From Candidatus Dormiibacterota bacterium (GTDB lineage Bacteria; Chloroflexota; Dormibacteria; CF-121), in NCBI GenBank assembly GCA_035544955.1, contig DASZZN010000023.1:1-64000 (forward strand): 64,000 bases of DNA. Reading direction: 5' to 3'. Below the pieces are notes generated by a model. It saw nothing but the letters and a program-made list of their open reading frames with translations. It had not been told where the DNA came from and searched no databases. A program made the position numbers and the translations under genes. This document shows positions 1 through 7,660 of the stretch, in pieces (the stretch's first letter is position 1; each line of letters starts with the position of its first letter).

Positions 1-60
1 TGTCGGCGTTGGCGTTGGTGTGGGTGTCGGTGTGGGAGTTGGTGTCGGTGTCGGCGTGGG
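1..60 (-). repeat. Second Pro-Thr encoding array, running off the window edge
   Basis: The same six-base unit as at 613-792 and in the same reading frame, placed after the two Ig-like repeats. It continues past the left edge, so its total length is unknown. Confidence 0.8.
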
Positions 61-1491
61 ATCACTCACGGTAAGAGTGAAGGTCTGAGTTGCCGAGGAA
101 CCAACACCGTTCGAAGCGGTGATCGTGATGGGGTAGTTGCCTGCTGTGCCAGCTGGCGGTGTGCCGGCCAGCGTGGCCGTGCCGTTGCCGTTGTCGCTGA
201 AGGTGACATTGGTCGGTAACGCGCCGCTTTCAGCGAGAGCTGCTGCGGGGAAACCGCTTGAGGTCACAAGAAACGTCCCAGCTTGAGTGGTCGTAAAAGT
301 AGTACTATTGGCACTGGTGATCGCAGGAGCCTCGTCAATGGTTAGAACAAAGTTCTGTTGCGCATCGGGCGGAACGCCATTGGAGGCGGTAATAGTAATC
401 GCGTAGCTCCCGCCAGAACCCGACTTGGGCGTTCCCGCGATTGTCGCCGTTCCATCACCATTGTTGGTGAAGGAAACTCCGCCCGGCAACGTACCAGTCT
501 CTGTGAGAGTGGAAGTAGGCGAGCCTGTGGAGGTAGCTGTGAACGTGCCGGGCGCGCCGACCGTGAAAGTGGTGCTGTTCGCGCTGGTAATCTGCGGAGC
601 GACAGTCGGAATCGGAGTTGGAGTCGGGCTTGGAGTCGGTGTCGGCGTTGGTGTCGGTGTCGGTGTCGGTGTTGGTGTCGGTGTCGGTGTCGGTGTCGGC
701 GTTGGTGTCGGTGTCGGGGTTGGGGTTGGCGTTGGGGTTGGCGTCGGCGTCGGTGTCGGCGTCGGTGTCGGCGTCGGTGTCGGCGTCGGTACGGGTAAAC
801 AGGTCGTCGGCACCGTGACTCGATTGTTGATCATGGTCACCGCGGCGGTTCGCGCCAGCGCTCGGCCAGCGATGCTGGCGCTGTCATTCATGGTGATGCT
901 GGCAAGAGCCATGACCGTTCCTACAAAGGCGGTCCCCGTGTCAAGGGTTGCCGAGCTGCCGACCTGCCAGAAAACGTTGCAGGCCTGAGCGCCGTTGATA
1001 AGAACCACGCTTGAGCTCGGCGCGGTGATAACCGTGCTCCCGGCCTTGAAGATGAACACTCCATTGCCGCTCAGGATGAGGATCCCGGTCAGAAACGATG
1101 AAGAGCTAAAGCAATAAGTCCCGGGGGTTAGCGTTTTGCCGCCAAGATCCTGGCCGGTCAAGTCGACATCGCAGGGTGACGAGGCGGCGGCATTGTAGGC
1201 GGTGGTCAGGTCGTTCTGGGCCGATACGGCCAGCGGATCGGCACCGGTGTGCAGCGTCCCATTGAGGACCCCCGGTGGGAAACCGGTGACGGCGGTTCCG
1301 GCGCTCACCCCCAGATCGCCCGTAATGACCGTGTTGCCCGTGCTGGTCACCGTGCTGCTCGCCAGGACCGCGAACGTGGTGGCCGTTCCCAGCGCAGGCG
1401 GCGCGGCCGGCAGGGCCCCGATCGTATTTGCCCCGACCATCAGGACCGCGAGCGAGATTGCGAACGCGAACCGTCGGGCGGCTCGTCTCAC
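1..1491 (-). CDS. Secreted DUF3494 (ice-binding-like) protein with Pro-Thr linkers and Ig-like repeats, 3' end cut by window
   Basis: The reading frame opens at a GTG at 1491 and stays open to the window edge (497 codons), so the C-terminus is missing. It begins with an Arg-rich stretch and a hydrophobic signal peptide ([13 protein letters not shown]). A DUF3494 domain of about 200 residues follows, recognisable by [41 protein letters not shown] and [13 protein letters not shown] Pro-Thr dipeptide array, two putative Ig-like (He_PIG type) repeats each starting near ITSANSTTF, and a second Pro-Thr array complete the visible part. DUF3494 proteins include secreted ice-binding proteins and adhesins, and linkers plus Ig repeats suggest a surface or extracellular role. 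True ice binding is not shown by sequence. No GGAGG-type site is obvious before the GTG. Confidence 0.8.
   Translation of the reverse strand, partial: MRRAARRFAFAISLAVLMVGANTIGALPAAPPALGTATTFAVLASSTVTSTGNTVITGDLGVSAGTAVTGFPPGVLNGTLHTGADPLAVSAQNDLTTAYNAAASSPCDVDLTGQDLGGKTLTPGTYCFSSSSFLTGILILSGNGVFIFKAGSTVITAPSSSVVLINGAQACNVFWQVGSSATLDTGTAFVGTVMALASITMNDSASIAGRALARTAAVTMINNRVTVPTTCLPVPTPTPTPTPTPTPTPTPTPTPTPTPTPTPTPTPTPTPTPTPTPTPTPTPTPTPSPTPTPIPTVAPQITSANSTTFTVGAPGTFTATSTGSPTSTLTETGTLPGGVSFTNNGDGTATIAGTPKSGSGGSYAITITASNGVPPDAQQNFVLTIDEAPAITSANSTTFTTTQAGTFLVTSSGFPAAALAESGALPTNVTFSDNGNGTATLAGTPPAGTAGNYPITITASNGVGSSATQTFTLTVSDPTPTPTPTPTPTPTPTPTPT
613..792 (-). repeat. Hexanucleotide tandem array encoding about 30 Pro-Thr repeats
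   Basis: The plus strand reads as variants of GTCGGT/GTTGGT/GTCGGC in perfect six-base register. In the minus-strand frame used by the DUF3494 gene this is (Pro-Thr)n, a stiff extended linker between the ice-binding-like domain and the Ig-like repeats. Such arrays are prone to copy-number change. Confidence 0.85.
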
Positions 1492-1543
1492 TTCTCACAT
1501 GTAACCGGGACGGCGCAGAAAGCTAAACGCCTGCAGATGCAGG

Positions 1544-1930
1544 TTAGGAAGCCTGGTCCGGCACCTCGACCACGACGTGCACCCCGAACGGAGAGCGGTT
1601 GTAGGAGGCCGCCACCAGCCCGCCAATCAGCGCGCCGACCAGGGCCGCGAACAGCCCAACCAGGAGCCCGGCAAGGGGGACGACGAGGAACCACGACGAT
1701 TGCACCCGCTGCAGCAGCGGGACCTGGCCGCCGAAGGGCAGCAGCTGCTCGGTCACGCCTAAGGTCAGGCTGAGGTCACGTTGCCAGCTGAGGATGGCCC
1801 CGGCGAACCAGGCGACCGCGGCCCCCAGCACGCAGCCGGCAACCAATCCCAATGCAAAGCCGGTCCAGCCACCGGCGATGATCGCGGCACGGACCGAGAT
1901 CGCCAGGACTCGACCGCTGACCTGGTGCAT
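1544..1930 (-). CDS. Small multi-pass membrane protein, unknown function
   Basis: A 128-residue protein with three clear hydrophobic segments. Two lie in the N-terminal half (AAIIAGGWTGFALGLVAG and CVLGAAVAWFAGAIL) and a long Gly/Ala/Leu-rich one lies near the C-terminus (VPLAGLLVGLFAALVGALIGG). A short polar tail rich in Val and Glu follows. I do not recognise the family. Its ATG overlaps the TGA of the upstream GH2 gene by one base (TGATG), so translation is probably coupled and the protein may work with that membrane-tethered glycosidase. A longer upstream reading in this frame exists but lies over GH2 coding sequence. Confidence 0.7.
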   Translation of the reverse strand: MHQVSGRVLAISVRAAIIAGGWTGFALGLVAGCVLGAAVAWFAGAILSWQRDLSLTLGVTEQLLPFGGQVPLLQRVQSSWFLVVPLAGLLVGLFAALVGALIGGLVAASYNRSPFGVHVVVEVPDQAS

Positions 1931-4104
1931 CAGGAGACCGCGGCCTGCCGTCGCGGCCGTCGCCGCAGCAGGAGCAACGACAGCAGGATGATCGTCAGGA
2001 TCGTAAGCGCCATCGTGAGGGCGTAGGCGAGATAGCGGAGGAATCGTAGGCCCGGCGTGGTCGCATGCTCGGTCTGTCCGGTGGCGGTCGAGACGATCTT
2101 GTGATTCGCGCCCTGTCCGGCGCCGCCGCTGAACAGCTGGGCCGCTTGCCGACCCGCGGCCCTCAGATCGCCGTTCGGCGCGTATAGCCCGAAGTGCTCC
2201 ACCTTCAGGCCGGGCCGCTGCGTCCAGTAGTCGTCGAGCGTCCACCACACGGTCGCCCCGACGAAGCCGTTGGGGATGTCATCGAGGTAGGGGGCGACCG
2301 CCTGGTACGTGTCGGCAAGAATACGCCGCTGTTCCTCCTGCTCGGCGACGTTGTCGGACCAGCGCCCAAATTCGAGGATGATGATCGGCTTTTTCGGGAA
2401 GGTCGCATGGGCGACCTGCAGGGCACGGACGGTCCCGGCGGCAGCATCCGCCCCGTAGAAGACGCCAAAGTAGGTGGTGTAGCCTGCGACGTCCAGAGGG
2501 CGGCTGGTTTGGTCGTCGGGCTGGTTTCCGTAAGCCGCCTGCCCGGTGAGCCGGGTCCCATCCATCGAGCGGTCGAGGTTGTGCAGGGTGGCCAGGGCCT
2601 GCTCCCGCTCACTCCCACCCGTCGACTCGTTCGCGAGGCCATGAAAGAGCACCGACGGATGATTCATGTCGCGCAGGTCCATCTCACTCAACATCTGTTG
2701 CGGGATGCCGCGATCCATCGCCATGGCGAAGGTCGCCGGTGTGTAGTGATACAGAGGGATCTCCTCCCAGATCGCATAGCCGAGCCGATCGGCCAGCATG
2801 AGCAGCAAGGGGTTCGCCGGATGATGGTCGGCGCGGATCAGCTGCACGTTGGTCGCGTTGGCCTTGTCGAGCAGGATCAGGATGTCGTCTGGCGTCACGA
2901 CCGGGCCACCCCGCGGCTGCCCGTTGTCGGACGGATAGACGCGCTCATCGTGGAGCGCGACACCCGCATACTGGACCGGGTTGCCGTTGAGCAGCAGCCG
3001 CGGCGATTTGGCATCGACCGCGATGCGGCGAAGGCCGAAGGTTTCGACGAGCTGGTCGACGCGCCGCTCCTGCCAGAACACGTGCACCTCGAGGACGTAG
3101 AGGGCCGGCGATTGCGGCGACCAGAGGTCGGCGTTGGTGAGCGAGAATCGCGCGTGAACCTGGCTCGTTCCGTCGCGGCCGAGCTGACCAGCATCCACTC
3201 GCTGCGAGGCGATCGGCACCGCACCGGGCGGGACGAGGCTCAGCGGATCAGGATTGGTCACGTTGCTGGGGTCAACCGCCGCCGGCAGGATGTCGAGGCC
3301 GACCTGGACCGGCGCGGCCGCGCCACCACGCTGGTGCAAGGTGACGGCAATGTCCGCGCTATCGAGGTGCGGCACGACGTCGGCGCGCACCGCATAGACC
3401 GCAGGCGTCGCCTCCATCCAGACCGGCTGCGTCAGGCCGCTGTAGTTCCACCAGTCGGTGAGGCCCCAGGGAACGATGTCCTGACGCGTCCCCCAGGGTG
3501 GATTATCGATACGGACCGCGATGAGGTTGATGTCCCCCGGCACGATCGCGTCGGTGGCGTCGAACGCGAAGGGCGTCGAGCCGCCCTCGTGGTAACCAAG
3601 GTAGTGGCCGTTCAGCCAGACATCCGCGACGTAGTTCGCGGCACCGAACTTCAGCGTCACGGTCTGGTTTTGCCAGTCCGCCGGGACATCGAAATCCTTC
3701 CGATACCAGGCGCCGTTCCCGGATACTGCGGGCGGCGGATCGTATGAGCCGGGCACCTCCACCGTCGACCAGCGGGTATCGTCGAACGCCGGCCTCTCCC
3801 TTCCGGCGGCCTCGGCAACGATCCGCGCGAGCGACTGCGATCGGACGGCGAGGGATAGGTCGTGGTCCATCGGCGTCGTCTGGATCCGCCAGTGGCTGCT
3901 CAGCTCGAGCCGGCGGCGTGGCTCGTACGAGAAAGTCGGTACCGGGATGCCGTTTTGAAAGGCGATCCGGCTCCCCCCCACGGATCTCATGCTCAGCGTC
4001 GGCGTCAACTCCGCGGCCGCCTCAGGGCTGACGCACGCCGGCAGAAGGAGCCCGAGTACGACGTTAACCAGGACGAAGCCGGCGAACCGGCGGGCAAGGC
4101 GCAA
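1930..4104 (-). CDS. GH2-family glycoside hydrolase (beta-galactosidase/glucuronidase type), lipoprotein with C-terminal membrane helix
   Basis: 724 residues. The N-terminus is a lipoprotein signal with lipobox LLPAC (Cys near residue 24). A GH2 sugar-binding jelly roll follows (NGAWYRKDFDVP, NYVADVWLNGHYLGYHEGG), then an immunoglobulin-like middle domain and a TIM barrel. The acid/base Glu is in HGLANEST (about residue 487) and the probable nucleophile Glu in ILEFGRW (about residue 576). The last 40 residues form a transmembrane helix with an Arg-rich cytoplasmic tail (LLLLRRRPRRQ). The predicted enzyme therefore sits outside the membrane and hydrolyses beta-glycosides; the exact sugar cannot be told. 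The start is a TTG at 4104 without a good ribosome site, so the start is moderately uncertain. Confidence 0.85.
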   Translation of the reverse strand: MRLARRFAGFVLVNVVLGLLLPACVSPEAAAELTPTLSMRSVGGSRIAFQNGIPVPTFSYEPRRRLELSSHWRIQTTPMDHDLSLAVRSQSLARIVAEAAGRERPAFDDTRWSTVEVPGSYDPPPAVSGNGAWYRKDFDVPADWQNQTVTLKFGAANYVADVWLNGHYLGYHEGGSTPFAFDATDAIVPGDINLIAVRIDNPPWGTRQDIVPWGLTDWWNYSGLTQPVWMEATPAVYAVRADVVPHLDSADIAVTLHQRGGAAAPVQVGLDILPAAVDPSNVTNPDPLSLVPPGAVPIASQRVDAGQLGRDGTSQVHARFSLTNADLWSPQSPALYVLEVHVFWQERRVDQLVETFGLRRIAVDAKSPRLLLNGNPVQYAGVALHDERVYPSDNGQPRGGPVVTPDDILILLDKANATNVQLIRADHHPANPLLLMLADRLGYAIWEEIPLYHYTPATFAMAMDRGIPQQMLSEMDLRDMNHPSVLFHGLANESTGGSEREQALATLHNLDRSMDGTRLTGQAAYGNQPDDQTSRPLDVAGYTTYFGVFYGADAAAGTVRALQVAHATFPKKPIIILEFGRWSDNVAEQEEQRRILADTYQAVAPYLDDIPNGFVGATVWWTLDDYWTQRPGLKVEHFGLYAPNGDLRAAGRQAAQLFSGGAGQGANHKIVSTATGQTEHATTPGLRFLRYLAYALTMALTILTIILLSLLLLRRRPRRQAAVS

Positions 4105-4122
4105 CGAGGTGCATTATCGCCC

Positions 4123-4143
4123 CCTCCCTGGGGAGCAGGGAGG
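4123..4143. repeat. 8-bp inverted repeat between GH2 and ptsI, truncated copy of a dispersed GC-rich palindrome
   Basis: CCTCCCTG at 4123-4130 and CAGGGAGG at 4136-4143 form a perfect 8-bp stem with a 5-base loop, directly after the ptsI stop codon. There is no U-tract, so it is at best a weak terminator. It resembles the longer elements at 13776, 48966 and 59370. Confidence 0.5.
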
Positions 4144-5841
4144 CTAGCGCAGGCCTCGGCGCTCGACCAATCGACGGACGGCGGCGCCGCTGTCGAGCCT
4201 GAGGGCTGCGCGAGCGGCGCGCGCGCATTCGGCGGCGTCAAGGCGCCGCACCAGGGCTTTGACCCGCGCGACGACCGGGGGGTGGACGCTCAGCTCATCG
4301 ACGCCCAGGCCCACCAGCACGGGCACGGCCCGGAGATCGCTGGCCATCTCGCCGCAGACGCCGACCCAGCGATGCCGCCGGTGCGCGGCTTTGACGACCT
4401 GGTCGATCATCCGCAGCAGCGCCGGGTGGAGGCTGTCCGCAAGCGGAGCCAGCTCGGGGTTGGTGCGGTCGGCAGCAAAGAGATATTGGGTGAGATCGTT
4501 CGTGCCGAGGCTGAAGAAGTCCACCTCGGCCGCCAGCACATCGGCGCCGACGGCCGCGGCCGGCACCTCGATCATGATGCCGACCGGCATCCCGGTCCCA
4601 TCAACCGCGCTCGGGTTGACGTCGCGCCTCGCCTGCGCAAGCAGCGCCTTCGCCTGGCGGAGTTCGTCGAGCGTGGACACCATCGGGAACATCAGGCGGA
4701 GCGGATGCCTGGAGGAGACGCGGAGGGCCGCGCGCAGCTGATCGAGCAGCAGGTCAGGCCGCCGCAGCAGCTGCAGCCGCAATCCCCGCACGCCCAGCGC
4801 CGGGTTGGCCTCGGGGGGTTGGGGCAGCGCGGGCAGCGGCTTGTCGGCCCCGACGTCGAGCGTTCGCAAGATCACCGGGCGCCCGCCCATGGCTGTGGCC
4901 ACGGCGTCGAGGACCGTGACCTGTTCGTCTTCCGACGGGAGGCGATCTGAACCGAGGAACAGAAACTCGCTCCGCAGCAGACCGATCCCATCGGCGCCGG
5001 CCGCGGCGGCTCGCTGCGCGTCGTCCAAGCCCGCGGCGTTGCATCCGACCTCGATCCGGCGGCCGTCACGCGTTACGGCCGGCTCGGCGTCGGTGGCGGC
5101 CTCCACCGCTTGAGGCACCATCGCGACGGCGTCGGCTGGAGGATCGATGACGAGGGTGCCCGCGTCCCCGTCGAGCAACACCGCCTGACCATCTTCGACC
5201 GCCTCGACGAGGCCGGCAATGCCGACTACGGCGGGGAGGCCCAGGGCTCGGGCGAGGATCGCGGTATGGGCTGTGGCGCTCCCTTGCTCGGTGGCAAAGC
5301 CGAGCACGAGTGCGCGGTCGAGCCCGGCGGTCTGCGAGGGCGCGAGATCGCGTGCCACGAGGATCGAGGGCTGCGGCGGGGGTGGCGGTGTGGCGCTCAC
5401 ACCGTGCAGCGCATGTCGGAGTTGTTCGACGACGTCCTCGACGTCGGCCGCCCGTGCCTGGAACACCGGATCGGGCGACGCGCGCAGCATTTCGGCAAAG
5501 GGGGCCATCGTGGCGGCGACTGCCTCATCCGCCGGCCTCCCCTGCGCCATCAATTCGGATGCCCCATCGAGTAATACGGGGTCATCGAGCATGAGGGTCT
5601 GCGCTTCGAGGATGCCGGCCTCCGCGGTCAAACCGCGTGCCTGAAGGCGTGCGGTCTTGGTCGCGAGATCAATTTTGACCTGTTCGATCGCACGGCCTAG
5701 CTGGTCAACGCCCTCCGCGCCAGATAGCCCACCGCTCGAAGGACCGAGCCGCGCGGCGTTCCATCGCCATACCGGCGCAACCACCCGCCCGGGAGCCGCC
5801 GCAATCCCTCGTAGGGCCGGGCGCGGCGGACTACTCGCCAA
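4144..5841 (-). CDS. ptsI: Phosphoenolpyruvate-protein phosphotransferase (PTS enzyme I)
   Basis: Enzyme I autophosphorylates from phosphoenolpyruvate and passes the phosphate to HPr in the cytoplasm. Seen here: the N-terminal motif GIAAAPG, the swivelling-domain active His in GSATAHTAILARALGLP (about residue 192), the PEP-binding barrel (GIGLLRSEFLFLG, GIMIEVPAAA, FFSLGTNDLTQY), and the C-terminal active Cys in GVCGEMASD (about residue 497). Length is normal for the family (about 565-575 residues). The start is uncertain. No ATG or GTG lies just before GIAAAPG, so I use an in-frame TTG at 5841 that overlaps the ptsH stop by 11 bases; an ATG at 5904 would overlap ptsH by 74 bases. No sugar-specific PTS permease is visible in the window, and the only phosphate acceptor nearby is DhaM at 16330. 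Confidence 0.92.
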   Translation of the reverse strand: MASSPPRPALRGIAAAPGRVVAPVWRWNAARLGPSSGGLSGAEGVDQLGRAIEQVKIDLATKTARLQARGLTAEAGILEAQTLMLDDPVLLDGASELMAQGRPADEAVAATMAPFAEMLRASPDPVFQARAADVEDVVEQLRHALHGVSATPPPPPQPSILVARDLAPSQTAGLDRALVLGFATEQGSATAHTAILARALGLPAVVGIAGLVEAVEDGQAVLLDGDAGTLVIDPPADAVAMVPQAVEAATDAEPAVTRDGRRIEVGCNAAGLDDAQRAAAAGADGIGLLRSEFLFLGSDRLPSEDEQVTVLDAVATAMGGRPVILRTLDVGADKPLPALPQPPEANPALGVRGLRLQLLRRPDLLLDQLRAALRVSSRHPLRLMFPMVSTLDELRQAKALLAQARRDVNPSAVDGTGMPVGIMIEVPAAAVGADVLAAEVDFFSLGTNDLTQYLFAADRTNPELAPLADSLHPALLRMIDQVVKAAHRRHRWVGVCGEMASDLRAVPVLVGLGVDELSVHPPVVARVKALVRRLDAAECARAARAALRLDSGAAVRRLVERRGLR

Positions 5842-6097
5842 AGTCGCGATCGACCAGGTCGGAAAGCGCCGCGATGGCCTCCTCCGCGTGGGGCCCGTCG
5901 GCACGCACCATGATCGTCGTCCCCTGGCTCACGCCGAGCGTCAGCACACCAAGCATGCTCTTCGCGTCTCGCACGGTGCCATCCTTGACCACTTCGATCT
6001 TCGTGTCCTTGAAGCGCGCGGCGGTCTGCACGAAGAGTGCGGCCGGCCGCGCATGCAGGCCGACCTTATTCGTAATCGTCAACGGACGTTCAGTGAT
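5831..6097 (-). CDS. ptsH: Phosphocarrier protein HPr, probably started by AUC
   Basis: HPr receives phosphate from enzyme I on a conserved His and passes it to EIIA-type domains. The core motif NKVGLHARPAAL and the regulatory-type Ser in DAKSMLGVLTLG are present. I place the start at an ATC at 6097: it puts the active His at residue 15, gives 88 residues as in typical HPr, and an AAGGAGG lies at 6115-6109. The spacing to the ATC is long (11 bases). The only upstream ATG (6145) would add 16 non-conserved residues, has no ribosome site, and sits right after a TTGACC that looks like the -35 of the gene's own promoter. If AUC is not used, the start must be 6145 or an internal TTG. Confidence 0.88.
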   Translation of the reverse strand: MTERPLTITNKVGLHARPAALFVQTAARFKDTKIEVVKDGTVRDAKSMLGVLTLGVSQGTTIMVRADGPHAEEAIAALSDLVDRDFGE

Positions 6098-6124
6098 CGC
6101 CTCGCTCGCCTCCTTCCATGCCGT

Positions 6125-6153
6125 AGTCTGCGACCCAGAGCGCATTCGGTCAA
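6125..6153 (-). promoter_or_regulatory. Candidate ptsHI promoter
   Basis: On the minus strand TTGACC (6153-6148) is followed after 17 bases by CAGACT (6130-6125). The -35 is near consensus and the -10 is weak (3 of 6). Transcription would start near 6118, downstream of the ATG at 6145, which favours the internal HPr start at 6097. Confidence 0.4.
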
Positions 6154-6255
6154 GGGAAATAGCCGCCCCCGGTGTGGAAAGGGCGGCGAGACAGGTCGCT
6201 TCTGGATTCGCCGGCCGCGGGCCCGTAAAATCGAAGGCTTAAAGAGGAGGTGGCG

Positions 6256-6873
6256 ATGGCCACTCGCGCGAACGTGACGCCGGCTCGCGCACAGGCCGTC
6301 GATCGATCGGTCACGCGCCTCTTCGAGGCCTTCGACCGCGTGCCGGTCGCGGCCCTCATCCGCCACGCCGAGGATCTTCCCCGGGCGCTGGCCTCGCAGG
6401 TCCCTGCGATCTTTTTCGTCCGCGCCCCCGCGTTTCATCTCGGGCCGCTCGTCTGGGCGGTCCAGGCCCGAGGCAAGATGGCCTTCGTCCATATCGACCT
6501 CATCGCCGGGCTGGGTAAGGATCGAGCCGGCGTCGCGTTCCTCGCCCGCGAGATCGGCGTCAACGGCATCATCACCTCCCACAGCGCCCTGGTGGCCGCC
6601 GCCCGGGCCGAGCGGGTGATCGCGGTGCAACGGCTCCTGCTCTATGACGATCTCGGACTGCACTCCGCGATGACCGCGGTCGAGCACGCGCGTCCCGACA
6701 TCGTCGAAGTGCAGCCGGCAGTGATCTTCCCGCTGGTCGCGGACCAGATCCGAGCACGCCACCCGGTCCCGATCATCGTCGGCGGCTTCGTGACCGAACC
6801 ACACCAGCGTCAGGCCGCGCTCGAGCGGGGGGCACGCGCGATCAGCACCAGCACGGTGAGCCTGTGGCCATGA
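6256..6873 (+). CDS. glpP: Glycerol-3-phosphate-responsive mRNA antiterminator GlpP (first of two)
   Basis: GlpP family proteins are TIM-barrel-like RNA-binding regulators. In Bacillus they respond to glycerol-3-phosphate and prevent termination in the leaders of glycerol genes. Family signatures are intact: KMAFVHIDLIAGLGKD, GVNGIITSHSALV, AVQRLLLYD, PDIVEVQPAVIFP, PIIVGGFV and GARAISTSTVSLW. The start chosen is ATG 6256, five bases after AGAGGAGG; a GTG at 6250 lies inside that ribosome site. It is transcribed away from ptsHI and overlaps the second glpP-like gene by four bases. Its likely target is the terminator at 7510-7559. Confidence 0.92.
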   Translation: MATRANVTPARAQAVDRSVTRLFEAFDRVPVAALIRHAEDLPRALASQVPAIFFVRAPAFHLGPLVWAVQARGKMAFVHIDLIAGLGKDRAGVAFLAREIGVNGIITSHSALVAAARAERVIAVQRLLLYDDLGLHSAMTAVEHARPDIVEVQPAVIFPLVADQIRARHPVPIIVGGFVTEPHQRQAALERGARAISTSTVSLWP

Positions 6874-7451
6874 GGACCGCCGGGCCGTCCGGCGCGATGT
6901 TGCCCGCCATCCGCGACAGCAATACCCTGCAACAAGCGCTCGACCTCGGATACCGGCAGCTACTGGTGGAGCGCGGCAGCGTGCTGGCGATGGTGGGGGC
7001 ACTGGCCGGTGCCGCCCGCCACGGCGTGGCGATCTTCGTCAACCTGGACGCGGTCGAGGGGCTGGCCGCGGATAGCGCGGCGCTCGCCTTCCTCGCCACC
7101 GATCTTGGCTTCTCCGGCGTGCTCTCGGTGAAGCCGCACCTCCTCCGCGATGCCAGCCGCTTCCGGTTGCGGACCATCCAGCGGATTCACGCCCTCGACT
7201 CCACCGGCCTGGAAACCGGGCTCAACAGCGTGGGCCTGCCGGCACCGTACGCGATCGCCATTGCACCCGCGGTGGCCATTCCGCAGGTGATGCCGACCAT
7301 CCGCGAAAGCACCAATGTTCCCGTGTGGGGCACTGGTTTCATCACCACCGCGGAGCAAGCCGCTGCCGTTCTGGCTGCTGGCGCGGATGTCGTGTCGAGC
7401 GCCGAGCTGAAGCTCTGGCGCGAGTTCCGGGACAACCGGATTGGAGATTGA
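6870..7451 (+). CDS. Second, divergent GlpP-like antiterminator
   Basis: A paralogue of the preceding gene (193 residues from ATG 6870, ATGA overlap). It keeps the fold signatures (VAIFVNLDAVEGLAAD, TIQRIHALD, VPVWGTGFIT, GADVVSSAELKLW). Positions conserved in the first copy are changed: the His of FVHIDL is Asn, SHS is replaced by VKP, and VEVQP is replaced by IAIAP. In the family these segments line the ligand pocket, so this copy may sense something else, act unliganded, or pair with the first copy as a heterodimer. That is inference. The stop codon lies inside the -35 box of the glpF promoter. Confidence 0.85.
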   Translation: MRTAGPSGAMLPAIRDSNTLQQALDLGYRQLLVERGSVLAMVGALAGAARHGVAIFVNLDAVEGLAADSAALAFLATDLGFSGVLSVKPHLLRDASRFRLRTIQRIHALDSTGLETGLNSVGLPAPYAIAIAPAVAIPQVMPTIRESTNVPVWGTGFITTAEQAAAVLAAGADVVSSAELKLWREFRDNRIGD

Positions 7452-7476
7452 CACAACCCCATTCGTGTGTTATCAC
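7448..7476 (+). promoter_or_regulatory. Promoter for the glpF-dha-glpK transcript
   Basis: A perfect TTGACA (7448-7453), exactly 17 bases, then TATCAC (7471-7476). Transcription would begin near 7483, after the glpP genes and before the terminator at 7510, so the leader terminator can act as an attenuator. Confidence 0.7.
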
Positions 7477-7509
7477 AAGCCTGCAGCGACTGGCGGGACA
7501 TGAAGGGAC

Positions 7510-7559
7510 AAGTCCTGACCTATGCGCTCCGAATGGAGCGTGCAGGTTAGGACTTTTTT
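7510..7559 (+). terminator. Intrinsic terminator in the glpF leader, probable GlpP antitermination target
   Basis: Left arm 7510-7530 and right arm 7535-7555 pair over about 20 base pairs with a single A/C mismatch (7522/7543), three G-U pairs and a GAAT loop. Six T residues follow (7554-7559). It lies between a good promoter and glpF, with 100 bases of untranslated leader after it. Known GlpP systems use exactly this promoter-terminator-glp order; GlpP binding here is inferred from position. The rest of 7452-7660 holds no gene that I can support, apart from the glpF ribosome site AGAGGAGGAGG just before 7661. Confidence 0.85.
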
Positions 7560-7660
7560 GTTGGGGAAAATCCGCCGAAGGAGGTGCAAAAGGGCTGCAG
7601 GACCGTCGTGTAGGCGTCATGGCGCGCGACATTTGGTCAAAAGAGAGGAGGAGGAAGTAA

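Noticed and set aside
613-792. The regular repeats as a CRISPR array
   Set aside because: The period is six bases, with no spacers and no cas genes; it encodes Pro-Thr.
425-988. A long plus-strand reading frame of Gly-Val repeats
   Set aside because: It is the antisense of the Pro-Thr array in the DUF3494 gene, whose domains and signal peptide are on the minus strand.
1530-1543. A small palindrome CCTGCAGATGCAGG after the 1544-1930 gene
   Set aside because: The stem is at most five pairs with a four-base loop and has no clear U-tract, so it is not a convincing terminator.
2194-3747. A 517-codon open frame on the plus strand
   Set aside because: It is antisense to the GH2 gene, is rich in Arg/Val/Asp in a frame-shadow pattern, and has no domain. 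Similar long antisense frames at 32330-33802, 41128-42771, 50606-51721 and 61246-62385 were rejected for the same reason.
6203-6231. A plus-strand promoter for glpP with TAAAAT at 6226-6231
   Set aside because: The -35 is poor (TGGATT) and the start would fall inside the ribosome site. Not strong enough to annotate.
7478-7548. A possible antiterminator helix: 7478-7485 can pair with 7541-7548 of the terminator right arm
   Set aside because: The 5' segment overlaps the expected transcription start (about 7483), so most of it may not be in the RNA. Kept only as a remote possibility.
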